Positions 8,009-15,308 of a stretch of DNA of 45,331 bases are shown here, piece after piece. The stretch covers positions 1 to 45,331 of the forward strand of contig NZ_NCSU01000005.1 in assembly GCF_002088945.1 (NCBI RefSeq), in the 5' to 3' direction. Origin of the DNA: Henriciella pelagia (GTDB lineage: Bacteria > Pseudomonadota > Alphaproteobacteria > Caulobacterales > Hyphomonadaceae). The position numbers and the translations under genes were made by a program. Each line of letters opens with the position of its first letter. Within the stretch, counting starts at the first letter, position 1. The notes under the pieces were generated by a model that worked only from the letters and a program-made list of their open reading frames with translations, did not search any database and was not told the DNA's origin.

Positions 8009-8478
8009 GTCGAAGCCCAGCCCGTCACGGTCGCAGCAAGCCGGGCCGCAGCGGCGCGGCCTGCGTCCAGCGCCTCGGATAACAGCTCGTTCGCAACAGT
8101 GGTGAGGTAGCAATTGTCCGTGCCGGGATAATTACACTCGACGCCCCAGAGGCTGGCGGCGTGGTGATCCAGTTCGATTCCGTCGCGCTCGACCGAAAGC
8201 ACGATCCCGCAATAGAACCACTCGCCCTTGCGCCATGCTTCCATCACGGCTTCGGCCTTGGCCTGCGCCTCGGCGAAGCGCTGGCGGAATCCGTTTCCCG
8301 GCCCAATAAAACCGGGCGCGTCCTTGTAGAGCGAGGGCCAGAATCCGTCCTGCCGCTGGTCCGGCGCGTCGGGGCAATCGTCGGCAACAATCCGGGCCGT
8401 GACCGTGAAGCCCTCGGCTTCGCAGCTGATCGTATCGCCTTCGCAGGCGTAGGTGTTGAAGTGCTGGGTGAAGGTCAT
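8005..8478 (-). CDS. Hypothetical protein of plasmid antirestriction neighbourhoods
   Basis: A 157-residue acidic protein of unknown function. I recognise no catalytic motif. The N-terminus (MTFTQHFNTYACEGDTISCE) and a central GFWPSLYKDAPGFIGPG stretch resemble small proteins found beside ardA and parB on alphaproteobacterial plasmids. The first ATG is at 8478, 6 bp after the ardA stop, with a weak ribosome-binding site; a TTG at 8487 overlapping ardA is possible. Its stop overlaps the next start (ATGA), so it is translated within the ardA-parB operon. Confidence 0.65.
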   Translation of the reverse strand: MTFTQHFNTYACEGDTISCEAEGFTVTARIVADDCPDAPDQRQDGFWPSLYKDAPGFIGPGNGFRQRFAEAQAKAEAVMEAWRKGEWFYCGIVLSVERDGIELDHHAASLWGVECNYPGTDNCYLTTVANELLSEALDAGRAAAARLAATVTGWAST

Positions 8479-8483
8479 GGCGT

Positions 8484-9047
8484 TCAACGCGTCCAGAAAA
8501 CGTGAACGTCTTCGAACCCTGTCTCGAACACCATGATGTCGCCATTCAGCTCCATGTCGCGGGCGAGCGCTGACCAGTCGATATAGTATTCGAGGGCTGC
8601 GGGGATTTCCGTCCCGGTGTCGCGGTGGAGTTCTTCGGCGAAGTCTGCCCGGCTCGAAAAGCAGCCTGCGTAATCGTCGAAAGCCGCCACGGCCTGCTCA
8701 AGGTCGTCGCCAAAATGGCGATGGACCAGCGCGCCGAGCCTGCCATGTTCGGCAATAAAATCGGCCAGATTACAGACTGTCCCGAAGCTCGCATATTCGG
8801 AAAGCTGCGCGCCTTCGAAGCCTTCATAGTCATGGATCGCCCACTCTTCGGCGTCCGGCAGCGGCGACGTCACCAACATGGCGCGAACCTCGGCCATCAC
8901 CTCATCAGGTGTCGTCGCGTCGATCCAGCGCCCGTGCAGGCAGCCATTATTGTAGGCGGCAAGGCAGGCCACATAGATACGGGGCCGGTCTGGAGATGTG
9001 GGTGCAGCGTCTGCCGCAAGGGGGGCTGAAGGTTGCGGTGTGGTCAT
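8484..9047 (-). CDS. ardA: ArdA-family antirestriction protein
   Basis: A 187-residue ArdA-like DNA mimic that blocks type I restriction enzymes during entry into a new host. The hallmarks are visible: RIYVACLAAYNNGCLHGRW at residues ~25-43, EEWAIHDYEGF around residue 75, and a very acidic composition throughout (many Asp/Glu), consistent with the B-form DNA mimic fold. The start at 9047 is an ATG followed by a Pro/Ala-rich linker. It leads an operon with the next small genes and parB, which fits early expression on transfer. Confidence 0.88.
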   Translation of the reverse strand: MTTPQPSAPLAADAAPTSPDRPRIYVACLAAYNNGCLHGRWIDATTPDEVMAEVRAMLVTSPLPDAEEWAIHDYEGFEGAQLSEYASFGTVCNLADFIAEHGRLGALVHRHFGDDLEQAVAAFDDYAGCFSSRADFAEELHRDTGTEIPAALEYYIDWSALARDMELNGDIMVFETGFEDVHVFWTR

Positions 9048-9334
9048 GGCGTCAGTCTCGTCTCCCCGCCCAAATGTCCCTCCCGCATCAGGCGGGGGTG
9101 GGCGGCGAGAAGGCCGGCAGGCCGGACCTGTTAGCCGGTTGGGCAAGGCGGAAAGGTAGGACGCTGAGACCGCTTCAAGACGCCTTCAGTCCCGTCGCCT
9201 TGCGCAAGCGGCGGGTCCGGGCAGACCGGTCGTCCGCCCACCTCCGTCTGAGAGGGAGATTGTCCTGGACGCCGGGCGGACGGTTGCAGGCCGCGGGACG
9301 CGCCAACCGAGCCGAATCCCGCAAGACAGACTAT

Positions 9335-9766
9335 ATGAGCCTACACATCCGCACCTATCGCGAGCAGGACCGCGACGCTGTGATTGCGCTATGGGAACGC
9401 TGCGCCCTGACGCGGCCGTGGAACGATCCGTCGGCCGATATCGATCTGTGTGTGCGTAGCCGCGAAGCGACGCTGATGGTGGGTTACAGGGAGGATGATC
9501 TGATCGCGTCAGTTATGGTCGGGCATGACGGGCACCGGGGATGGATCTACTATCTCGCCGTCGAACCGGAGCGACAGGGTCATGGTCATGGCCGCGAAAT
9601 GATGGCCGAAGCCGAGCTGTGGCTCGCAAGCCGGAATGTCGGAAAAGTCCAGTTGATGGTCCGCATCGGCAATGCCGATGCCGAAGCCTTCTACGGGGCG
9701 CTCGGTTATGAAGCCCAGGATGTGACCGTATTCGGGAAATGGCTGAACGACCCGAACGCCCCCTGA
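9335..9766 (+). CDS. GNAT-family N-acetyltransferase (YpeA-like)
   Basis: A 143-residue GNAT acetyltransferase that would transfer acetyl from acetyl-CoA to an unknown amine. The acetyl-CoA binding motif A is visible as YYLAVEPERQGHGHGREMM (the RQGHGHG P-loop), followed by NVGKVQLMVRIGNADAEAFY and the C-terminal ALGYEAQDV typical of YpeA. The ATG at 9335 gives the family's normal N-terminus (MSLHIRTYREQD), although no clear ribosome-binding site precedes it. It is the only plus-strand gene in the mobilisation module. Its relation to the module is unknown. Confidence 0.85.
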   Translation: MSLHIRTYREQDRDAVIALWERCALTRPWNDPSADIDLCVRSREATLMVGYREDDLIASVMVGHDGHRGWIYYLAVEPERQGHGHGREMMAEAELWLASRNVGKVQLMVRIGNADAEAFYGALGYEAQDVTVFGKWLNDPNAP

Positions 9767-9877
9767 GCCAGCGGCCTCATAATGCTCATGCAGGCCGAGC
9801 AGCCTCCGACCCCTCTGCTTGTCAGTGGGAAGCGCAGGCTGGCGCGATCACCGGCGAGACACCCGCATGCCGCTGGG

Positions 9878-9968
9878 CTGCCCGGAAGGGCAGACCAGAG
9901 GTCCGGAGACGAGCCGGGCCGCTGGCGGCGTGCCGCCCGCGAAACAGCCCCCTCGCGTCAGCGAGGGG
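9878..9968. repeat. Cluster of three perfect hairpins
   Basis: Three stem-loops lie in 91 non-coding bases between the GNAT and DUF2285 genes: CTGCCC-GGAA-GGGCAG (9878-9893), GGCGGC-GT-GCCGCC (9924-9937) and CCCCTCGC-GTCA-GCGAGGGG (9949-9968). The last could end transcription from either side, though no strong U tract follows. Clustered hairpins also occur at transfer and single-strand origins, but no nic site can be named here. Confidence 0.5.
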
Positions 9969-10007
9969 TGATCGCCGGATCAAGGTCTGATGCCAAATTG
10001 GATCTGC

Positions 10008-10832
10008 TCAGGTCTGTGCAGTCAGGAGGTCCCTGTATCCGCCATCCCGGAGTTCACGTCCTCGCACGAGGGCGCGGCGCATTTCGTCTTTCATGGCCCG
10101 GCTGGGGCTCTGCCAGGCTTCGGTGGCGCGATCCTCGCCATAGATGATGGCAGCGGTTTCAAAATAAGTTAGACCGGTCTCATGCGCATCGAGCGCAATG
10201 AGCGCATTGCGAAACGCAAGCGATGAGCGTGTCCAGGTGTCGTTGAAACTCGGATCGTCCTTGCCAAGAATACGCTGAGCCTTGCCGATGACTTTAAGTG
10301 TTTCGTCCATGCTCGACACATTATCGATGATCAGTTTCATGCGGACGGGTTCGACGCTGAGTAGTGACAGACCAGAACAAGCGACTTGGATGCTGTGGCC
10401 GTGCCCACGGATCATCAGGTATTCCCGGCCGACGCGATCTGTGAGGTGGGTGACTTCACACACATTGATCGTCTGATCGAAAATATCGTCGCGCTCGCTC
10501 GGATGACGCGGTACGACCTGCATGGTCAGGGCGCGAGCATAGAGGGCAGGGATCCAGAAGACGTCGGCCTCGTAGCCATTCGCGTCTATGTCGGGAAAAA
10601 AAACCAAGCCGAATTTCTCAGCGTCGATCTGGTCGCATAGCGGCCGGAGCAGCCGGATGCCGTGACAGGCTGGCTTTTCAGATATCTGTGAGTCGCCAGC
10701 CCGCAGGGCGGCTTGCCTGAATTCGCTATTTCGCCGAAGAAATTCCCAAGCCCAGCGACTTCTGGAGAGTCGGCAAGTATAGGCGTAGTCATCCAGATCA
10801 ATACGGACCGAGGGTGTGTCGGCGGGACTCAT
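10008..10832 (-). CDS. DUF2285-domain regulator, copy 1
   Basis: A 274-residue protein with the DUF6499-like N-terminal segment (YAYTCRLSRSRWAWEFLRRN) and a C-terminal DUF2285 domain (residues ~190-270), including SPSRAMKDEMRRAL and RGRELRDGGYRDLL. DUF2285 proteins occur in conjugative regions of alphaproteobacterial elements and are thought to act as regulators, though no biochemistry is certain. ATG at 10832 has an ideal GGAGG 7 bases away. It is a diverged tandem paralogue of the next gene upstream (10885-11712), 52 bp apart, and the two are probably co-transcribed. Confidence 0.8.
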   Translation of the reverse strand: MSPADTPSVRIDLDDYAYTCRLSRSRWAWEFLRRNSEFRQAALRAGDSQISEKPACHGIRLLRPLCDQIDAEKFGLVFFPDIDANGYEADVFWIPALYARALTMQVVPRHPSERDDIFDQTINVCEVTHLTDRVGREYLMIRGHGHSIQVACSGLSLLSVEPVRMKLIIDNVSSMDETLKVIGKAQRILGKDDPSFNDTWTRSSLAFRNALIALDAHETGLTYFETAAIIYGEDRATEAWQSPSRAMKDEMRRALVRGRELRDGGYRDLLTAQT

Positions 10833-10884
10833 CAGGTGCCTCCTTCACAAGCGGGTGCTGCAAAAGAGGTGCCAAAATTCTACT

Positions 10885-11712
10885 TCAGGCTAAAAGAAGC
10901 GCGTTTTCGACGGGTCCGAGAAGCGTTGCATAACCGCCGTCCCGCAGGTCACGGCCGCGGGCAAGGGCACGTCTCATCTCGTCTTTCATCGCTCGGCTTG
11001 GGCTGTGCCAAGCTTCGCGGGCCCGTTCTTCGCCATATATAAACCGCGCCGTCTCAAAATATGAGAGTTGGGCATCATGACAATCGAGTGCGACCAGTGC
11101 ATTGCGAAGGGCCAAGGAATGGCGAGTCCATTCCGGGATATCCGCCTCTGCTTGCGGGTCATAGACACGCTGGGCGCGCTGGAGCGTTTTCAGCTTGGCC
11201 TGGAATTCGTCGAGACTGTCGATGATGAAGCTAAGCTTGACAGGTTCGCGGGCGAGAAGTGACATGCCCGTGCAGAACACCTGAATGACGCAGCCATTTC
11301 CCTTGAGAAGAAATTGTTCGCGGCCGGCGAGGTCGGTGAAGTGCGTGATCCTGCAGATGCCAACAGTGCGATCATAGAATTCACAGGATTCATTAGGACC
11401 ACTCGGAGAAACTTGCATGTGAACCCGCCTCGGATAGAGACCTCCCGACCAGAAGGCGTCGGCTTCAAGGCCGCTATCCTCTGGATCCGGGAAGAAGGCG
11501 AGCCCCCATCGCTCAGCAAGCGCCTGAGAGGCTCTAGGGCGCACGAGGGTGATCTGATGGCAGGCGGGAGCGAAACTAAGCTCACTGGCAGAAGGAAGCG
11601 ACGAGTCCTCAAGAAATCGTCGGTTTCGGCGCAGGAACTCCCAGGCCCATCTGCTGTCTGACAACAACCATGTGTAGTCATAAGCACTTATATGATCTGC
11701 CAGCCGGGACAT
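10885..11712 (-). CDS. DUF2285-domain regulator, copy 2
   Basis: A 275-residue paralogue of copy 1. The N-terminus (ISAYDYTWLLSDSRWAWEFL) and the C-terminal DUF2285 domain (FARNALxALD-like segment, SPSRAMKDEMRRAL, RGRDLRDGGY) align along the full length. The 14-residue SPSRAMKDEMRRAL is identical in both, while the middle third differs widely. GAGGA precedes the ATG at 11712 by 5 bases. The pair suggests an old tandem duplication followed by divergence, perhaps giving two specificities. Function is unproven. Confidence 0.8.
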   Translation of the reverse strand: MSRLADHISAYDYTWLLSDSRWAWEFLRRNRRFLEDSSLPSASELSFAPACHQITLVRPRASQALAERWGLAFFPDPEDSGLEADAFWSGGLYPRRVHMQVSPSGPNESCEFYDRTVGICRITHFTDLAGREQFLLKGNGCVIQVFCTGMSLLAREPVKLSFIIDSLDEFQAKLKTLQRAQRVYDPQAEADIPEWTRHSLALRNALVALDCHDAQLSYFETARFIYGEERAREAWHSPSRAMKDEMRRALARGRDLRDGGYATLLGPVENALLLA

Positions 11713-11897
11713 TTGTCCTCGTTCCCCAAGAGAGATTCAACTCAACAGGGAAAGCAAATTCAATGCCGGAATAGAAAGTTGATCGAGTAGGTATTTGTTA
11801 CGGTAACGTTTGGGAACCCATCATGCGAGGCCCAATGACGCTGCGCGCGGACCATTTTGAGAGTTTTACGCACTTGTTTCATTCCGGGTTTGGGGCA

Positions 11898-12497
11898 TCA
11901 TCCTGACTGATGCTTATCAGCATGCGCATCGCGCAGAATATCGATTCCACCATATACCGCAATCGCCGCGACTCCCAATCCGACAAGCAGATCTGGCCAG
12001 TTGGACCCAGTCCACAGTACGATTACGCCCGCGAGAATGATCCCCCCATTCGAGATGAAGTCATTGAAACTAAATGTTGTAGCGGCTCGCAGGTTTACAT
12101 CCTTCTTTTCTATTTTTTTCAAAAGCCAGAGACAGATCAGATTTACAACACCTGCAATCGCGGCCATTGCCAGCATGATGAGACCGAGGGGTTCAGATCC
12201 TTCAAAGTATCGACGGATTGCGTCGCCGGCGACGCCGACGGCAAATACAAGAAGCATTCCACCTGACAGTCGAGCGGCGTTGCGTTTCCAGATCTGCGAA
12301 CGTGTAAGTGCAAGCAGGCTCAAGCCATACACAATCGCGTCCGAGGAATTATCCAGCCCGTTCGCCAGGAGGGCATTGGAGTCGCCGAACCAGCCTGTGA
12401 CAAAAAAGCCAATGGCTATGAGTATGTTTAGCCATAGTACGATTTGAAGAGTTCGGCGCTCGTCTGACGTCTCGATTTTCAAGTCTTCGCTACCCAT
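11898..12497 (-). CDS. CDF-family cation transporter lacking the cytoplasmic domain
   Basis: A 199-residue cation diffusion facilitator with about six membrane segments, which would export Zn/Cd/Co-type cations by proton antiport. Transport-site motifs are recognisable in TM2 (NGLDNSSDAIVYG) and TM5 (SFNDFISNGGIILAG), with Asn/Asp where HxxxD or DxxxD is common. The protein ends right after TM6, so the usual ~90-residue cytoplasmic dimerisation domain is absent. CTD-less CDFs are known, for example MmCDF3 of Maricaulis maris. Its ATG lies 1 bp past the czcN-like stop, so it is probably translated by coupling. Confidence 0.82.
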   Translation of the reverse strand: MGSEDLKIETSDERRTLQIVLWLNILIAIGFFVTGWFGDSNALLANGLDNSSDAIVYGLSLLALTRSQIWKRNAARLSGGMLLVFAVGVAGDAIRRYFEGSEPLGLIMLAMAAIAGVVNLICLWLLKKIEKKDVNLRAATTFSFNDFISNGGIILAGVIVLWTGSNWPDLLVGLGVAAIAVYGGIDILRDAHADKHQSG

Positions 12498-12498
12498 C

Positions 12499-12960
12499 CT
12501 ATGATTTTACCAACCGTTGTCTGTGAGGGGAGATGCACCGTAAGAATTTTATCGAAGCGTCTCCGTTAGAAAGCTTGGTATTGCAAGCGTATTGAGGATA
12601 GCTGGAGTAGCGGTAGGGCCCTGTGGTGGCAAGTGTGCCCTTGGCTCCTGGTGTCTTGTCGAAACCGAACCGGAAATCTGCGCGCCAAACCACCATATTC
12701 GCGATGATGAGAGGGGCAAACCCGAGGCCGAATATCGCCCAGCAGGGTACGGGAGCGGTTGCCCTACCTGAAGCCCCAATCGACAGCGCCGCTCCGAAAT
12801 TCGTGATCGTACCCTTCCAGATGATTGGTGCCACGAAACGCGAATAACGCTGCGGGAGCCAAATTCTCTGCGCGGGGAACGCTGCAGACCAAATAGGAAT
12901 CACAGCAACTGCGCCACCTGTGGCAATGCCGAGTATCTGGATTGTCGTATCACCACTCAT
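12499..12960 (-). pseudogene. czcN: CzcN-like isoprenylcysteine methyltransferase family gene, truncated
   Basis: A 153-residue membrane protein related to ICMT/CzcN, the first gene of czc/ncc operons in Cupriavidus. Three membrane segments are followed by the conserved TGPYRYSSYPQY box (family form GPYRYSRNPQY), which should continue into the catalytic C-terminal third. Instead, about 30 unrelated residues follow and a stop comes at 12499. Usual length is ~215 residues, so this is probably inactive through a deletion or frameshift after 12590. The start at 12960 has a strong GGAGG. It is transcribed divergently from the MerR-type regulator. Function of CzcN itself is not settled. Confidence 0.6.
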
Positions 12961-13008
12961 GTTGCCTCCTGCGCTTGTGTTTTCAGCCGTCAGGGTTATT
13001 TCCTGCAG

Positions 13009-13023
13009 TCTACAGTAACTAGA
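13009..13023. promoter_or_regulatory. MerR-type operator in the czcN/merR-like divergent region
   Basis: The dyad TCTACAGTAACTAGA (TCTA-N7-TAGA) lies between the divergent genes and closely resembles the lead and cadmium operators of PbrR/CadR-type regulators (CTATAGTAACTAGAG as I recall it). On the minus strand TTGCCC abuts it, but no good -10 follows at 19-20 bp. Confidence 0.5.
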
Positions 13024-13041
13024 GGGGCAAGGGGCGCTATC

Positions 13042-13506
13042 ATGGCCTTGATGACGATCGGAAAACTGTCAGGGGCGACGGCCGTAAAAGTCACGACAAT
13101 CCGCTATTATGAATCCATTGGCCTGCTCGACGAGCCGCAACGCAGCGCAAGCGGACAGCGGTTGTACGCAGGGGACTCTGTAGAGCGTCTCCGTTTTATT
13201 CGTCATGCAAGGGATCTGGGGTTTCCCGTCTCAGCGGTAAGGGAACTGATTTCGCTGCAGGTAGAGCCAGGCAGGGAGTGCGTCCTGGTTGACCAGATTG
13301 CACGTCGCCAGCTTGACGAGGTTCGCCGCAGGCTGACCCAATTGGAGGCGCTCGAGGCCGAGCTCAAACGCATGATCCGCGCTTGCGAAGGCGGCAAGAT
13401 CGGATCCTGCTCTGTGCTCGCTGCCCTTGGCCAGCACGAGAATTGCTTGCACGAACAGCATGATGGCGCCGAGGTGCTTGCAGGGCTTCCGTCAAAAGGC
13501 GCTTGA
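13042..13506 (+). CDS. MerR-family metal-responsive regulator (CadR/PbrR/ZntR-like)
   Basis: A 154-residue MerR-family regulator. The winged HTH is at residues ~5-60 (TIRYYESIGLL, SGQRLY, LRFIRHARDLGF), then a dimerisation helix. The metal-site residues C80, C115 and C123, plus C135 and a His-rich tail (H132, H137, H140), match the divalent cation sensors of the CadR/PbrR/ZntR group rather than CueR or Hg MerR. The ATG at 13042 could be replaced by the one at 13051 (MTIGKLSG). Its stop codon lies inside the -35 element of a MerR-type promoter for the czc genes, so it most likely controls them. Confidence 0.87.
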   Translation: MALMTIGKLSGATAVKVTTIRYYESIGLLDEPQRSASGQRLYAGDSVERLRFIRHARDLGFPVSAVRELISLQVEPGRECVLVDQIARRQLDEVRRRLTQLEALEAELKRMIRACEGGKIGSCSVLAALGQHENCLHEQHDGAEVLAGLPSKGA

Positions 13507-13533
13507 CCCTCCATTGACTGGAGGTGTTAAAAA
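13503..13533 (+). promoter_or_regulatory. MerR-type promoter/operator of the czc operon
   Basis: TTGACC (13503-13508) and TAAAAA (13528-13533) are separated by 19 bp, the long spacer typical of MerR-activated promoters. The dyad CCTCCA-TTGAC-TGGAGG (13508-13524) lies between them. It overlaps the regulator's stop codon and reads toward the czcI-like gene 53 bp away. Confidence 0.65.
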
Positions 13534-13585
13534 GAGAGTGAGCCTGTTTACCCGATCGCAATAGAAAGTAGCTAGCCCAGCAATC

Positions 13586-13939
13586 ATGTTTCCGTTCCAA
13601 GTCATAACGTGTTTACGAAGGTTGCTCGTCATGGTGATGGCGATAGCTTTTGTTATTGCGCCGATGACGGCTGCGGCGGATATCATGCATCCGGGCGATC
13701 AGGCCGCAGAGGAATGTTCTGCGAGTGAGCTAGCCCAAGATGTCTCTGATAAGGAGCCATCGCATGAAGGTCATGACCATACCGCGCATCAGTGCGGAAG
13801 CTGTCATTTCCATCTGATAGGCGGCGGCGATCTAAGCGGCGCTCCGAAGTCTGCCGTACAGACCAGACATTTGTTGCCTGGCGGTTCTTTTCTCGAGAAC
13901 CTCCGCCCAGACGGTCTTTACCGTCCTCCTCGTGCCTAG
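13586..13939 (+). CDS. CzcI-like small secreted His/Cys protein
   Basis: A 117-residue exported protein opening the czc operon. A signal peptide (residues ~1-31, ending PMTAAADI) is followed by a His/Cys segment, HEGHDHTAHQCGSCHFH, and a C-terminus FLENLRPDGLYRPPRA. CzcI of Cupriavidus is a similar small periplasmic protein at the same place in czc operons; its role is thought to be regulatory or metal-binding. The sequence similarity to CzcI is limited, so the assignment rests on size, export signal, metal ligands and position. The first ATG has a weak ribosome-binding site. Confidence 0.65.
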   Translation: MFPFQVITCLRRLLVMVMAIAFVIAPMTAAADIMHPGDQAAEECSASELAQDVSDKEPSHEGHDHTAHQCGSCHFHLIGGGDLSGAPKSAVQTRHLLPGGSFLENLRPDGLYRPPRA

Positions 13940-14012
13940 ACCAACGACACAGGATTATTTTGCGTGGCTACGGCCTCGCTGTCGTTGAATCTGGACGAGG
14001 AAACCAGCAAAA

Positions 14013-15308
14013 ATGAAAATTCTTATATGCAGCGCGATCACCGCGCTCGCCCTGCCGGTCATGGCCGGTACGGCCTATGCGCAAGGGTGTAGTTCTGTCT
14101 ATGTCAGCGCGACTGACTATGATCAATCCCGACCACTGACGCTCGACGCGGCTATTGCTCGCGCCGCCAATGCTTCGCCTGAAGTTCTGACGGCGGCTCT
14201 CGAGGCGAAAGCTTCATCGGCCGACGCCGATCAGGCGAGCCGTTGGCTTAATCCATCTCTGTCTGTCGAAACCGAGAACTTTGCCGGCAGCGGATCGCTT
14301 GAAGGCTTCAATGCCTACGAGACGACCCTGGTAGTGGCGCAGACCTTACAGCTTGGCGATAAACGAAGACTTTCCGAGCGGGCCGCCAGAGCTGAAGCCG
14401 CATTGGCGAGTGCCGAATGTTCTGTACGAAGCCTGGAAGCTCAGAAACTCGCAGGGGAACTCTATCTGGAACTTCGTGCCGCTTACGACATGGCCGAGGT
14501 CGCTCAGGCCTCAGCCGATCTCGCATCCGAGTTCTCCGGCGTCGTCCAGCGCCGCGTGGACGCTGGAGCGTCGGCTCCGCCTGAGTTGCTGCGCGCGCGG
14601 GCTGAAGCAGCAGCGCTTCAGGCGGTTGCGGATGGTGCGCGGGGCCAGGTCGAAGCCAAAGGGCTAGCGCTTGCGTCCGTTTGGGGTAGTCCAGAGATCG
14701 ACTTTGTCTTGTCTGGCACTGCGGAAATCGTAACAGATCCGGCGGGTGGGTCGGCTCAACCAGATTCTGGCGTTCATCCGTCACTTGCGGCGGCTAAGGC
14801 CGGAGCGACGGCTCGTAGCGCGGCGACGGACCGGGCCCGCGCCGGCGCATGGCCTGATATAACCGTATCGGCTGGTGTCCGAAGATTTGAGGACACGGGC
14901 GATAGCGCGTTTCTGGCGGGTGTCAGTGTTCCTTTGCCGGTCTTTGACCGCAATCAGGACGCAACGCGGGCGGCGGGATTACGTACCCAGAGTGCCGAGC
15001 TATCAGCACAGACTGTTGAGGCAAGGTTGCGGGCCGAGCAAGCGAGTCTTGCCGCGCAGGTCCGGGCCGCAAAATCCCGCTTGCAGCGTCTCGAGGGCGA
15101 AGCGCTGCCGCTCGCAGAAGAAGCCTATACAGCTGCGGCAGAGGGCTACCGGGTTGGCAAGTTCGACCTGACCGCCACGCTCGATGCGCGGCGCAGTCTG
15201 ATTGAAACCCGCGCCGCCGTTATCGATGCCCGGCTGGCGCTCCAGACATACACGCTGCGGTTGCGTGCGCTGATTGGCGCCGCGCCGTTCGAAGGAGAGA
15301 TCCAATGA
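14013..15308 (+). CDS. czcC: CzcC-like outer-membrane efflux protein (TolC family)
   Basis: A 431-residue TolC-family channel, the outer-membrane part of a tripartite cation efflux pump. A cleavable signal (residues 1-23, ending AYAQG) precedes two OEP repeats: LDAAIARAANASPEV begins the first, and ADQASRWLNPSLSVETENF is the typical segment. The second repeat includes PLPVFDRNQDATRAAG and GYRVGKFDLTATLDARRSL. Full length for the family. Its stop overlaps the czcB start (ATGA, 15305-15308), so the two are coupled. It forms the pump with the next two genes. Confidence 0.92.
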   Translation: MKILICSAITALALPVMAGTAYAQGCSSVYVSATDYDQSRPLTLDAAIARAANASPEVLTAALEAKASSADADQASRWLNPSLSVETENFAGSGSLEGFNAYETTLVVAQTLQLGDKRRLSERAARAEAALASAECSVRSLEAQKLAGELYLELRAAYDMAEVAQASADLASEFSGVVQRRVDAGASAPPELLRARAEAAALQAVADGARGQVEAKGLALASVWGSPEIDFVLSGTAEIVTDPAGGSAQPDSGVHPSLAAAKAGATARSAATDRARAGAWPDITVSAGVRRFEDTGDSAFLAGVSVPLPVFDRNQDATRAAGLRTQSAELSAQTVEARLRAEQASLAAQVRAAKSRLQRLEGEALPLAEEAYTAAAEGYRVGKFDLTATLDARRSLIETRAAVIDARLALQTYTLRLRALIGAAPFEGEIQ

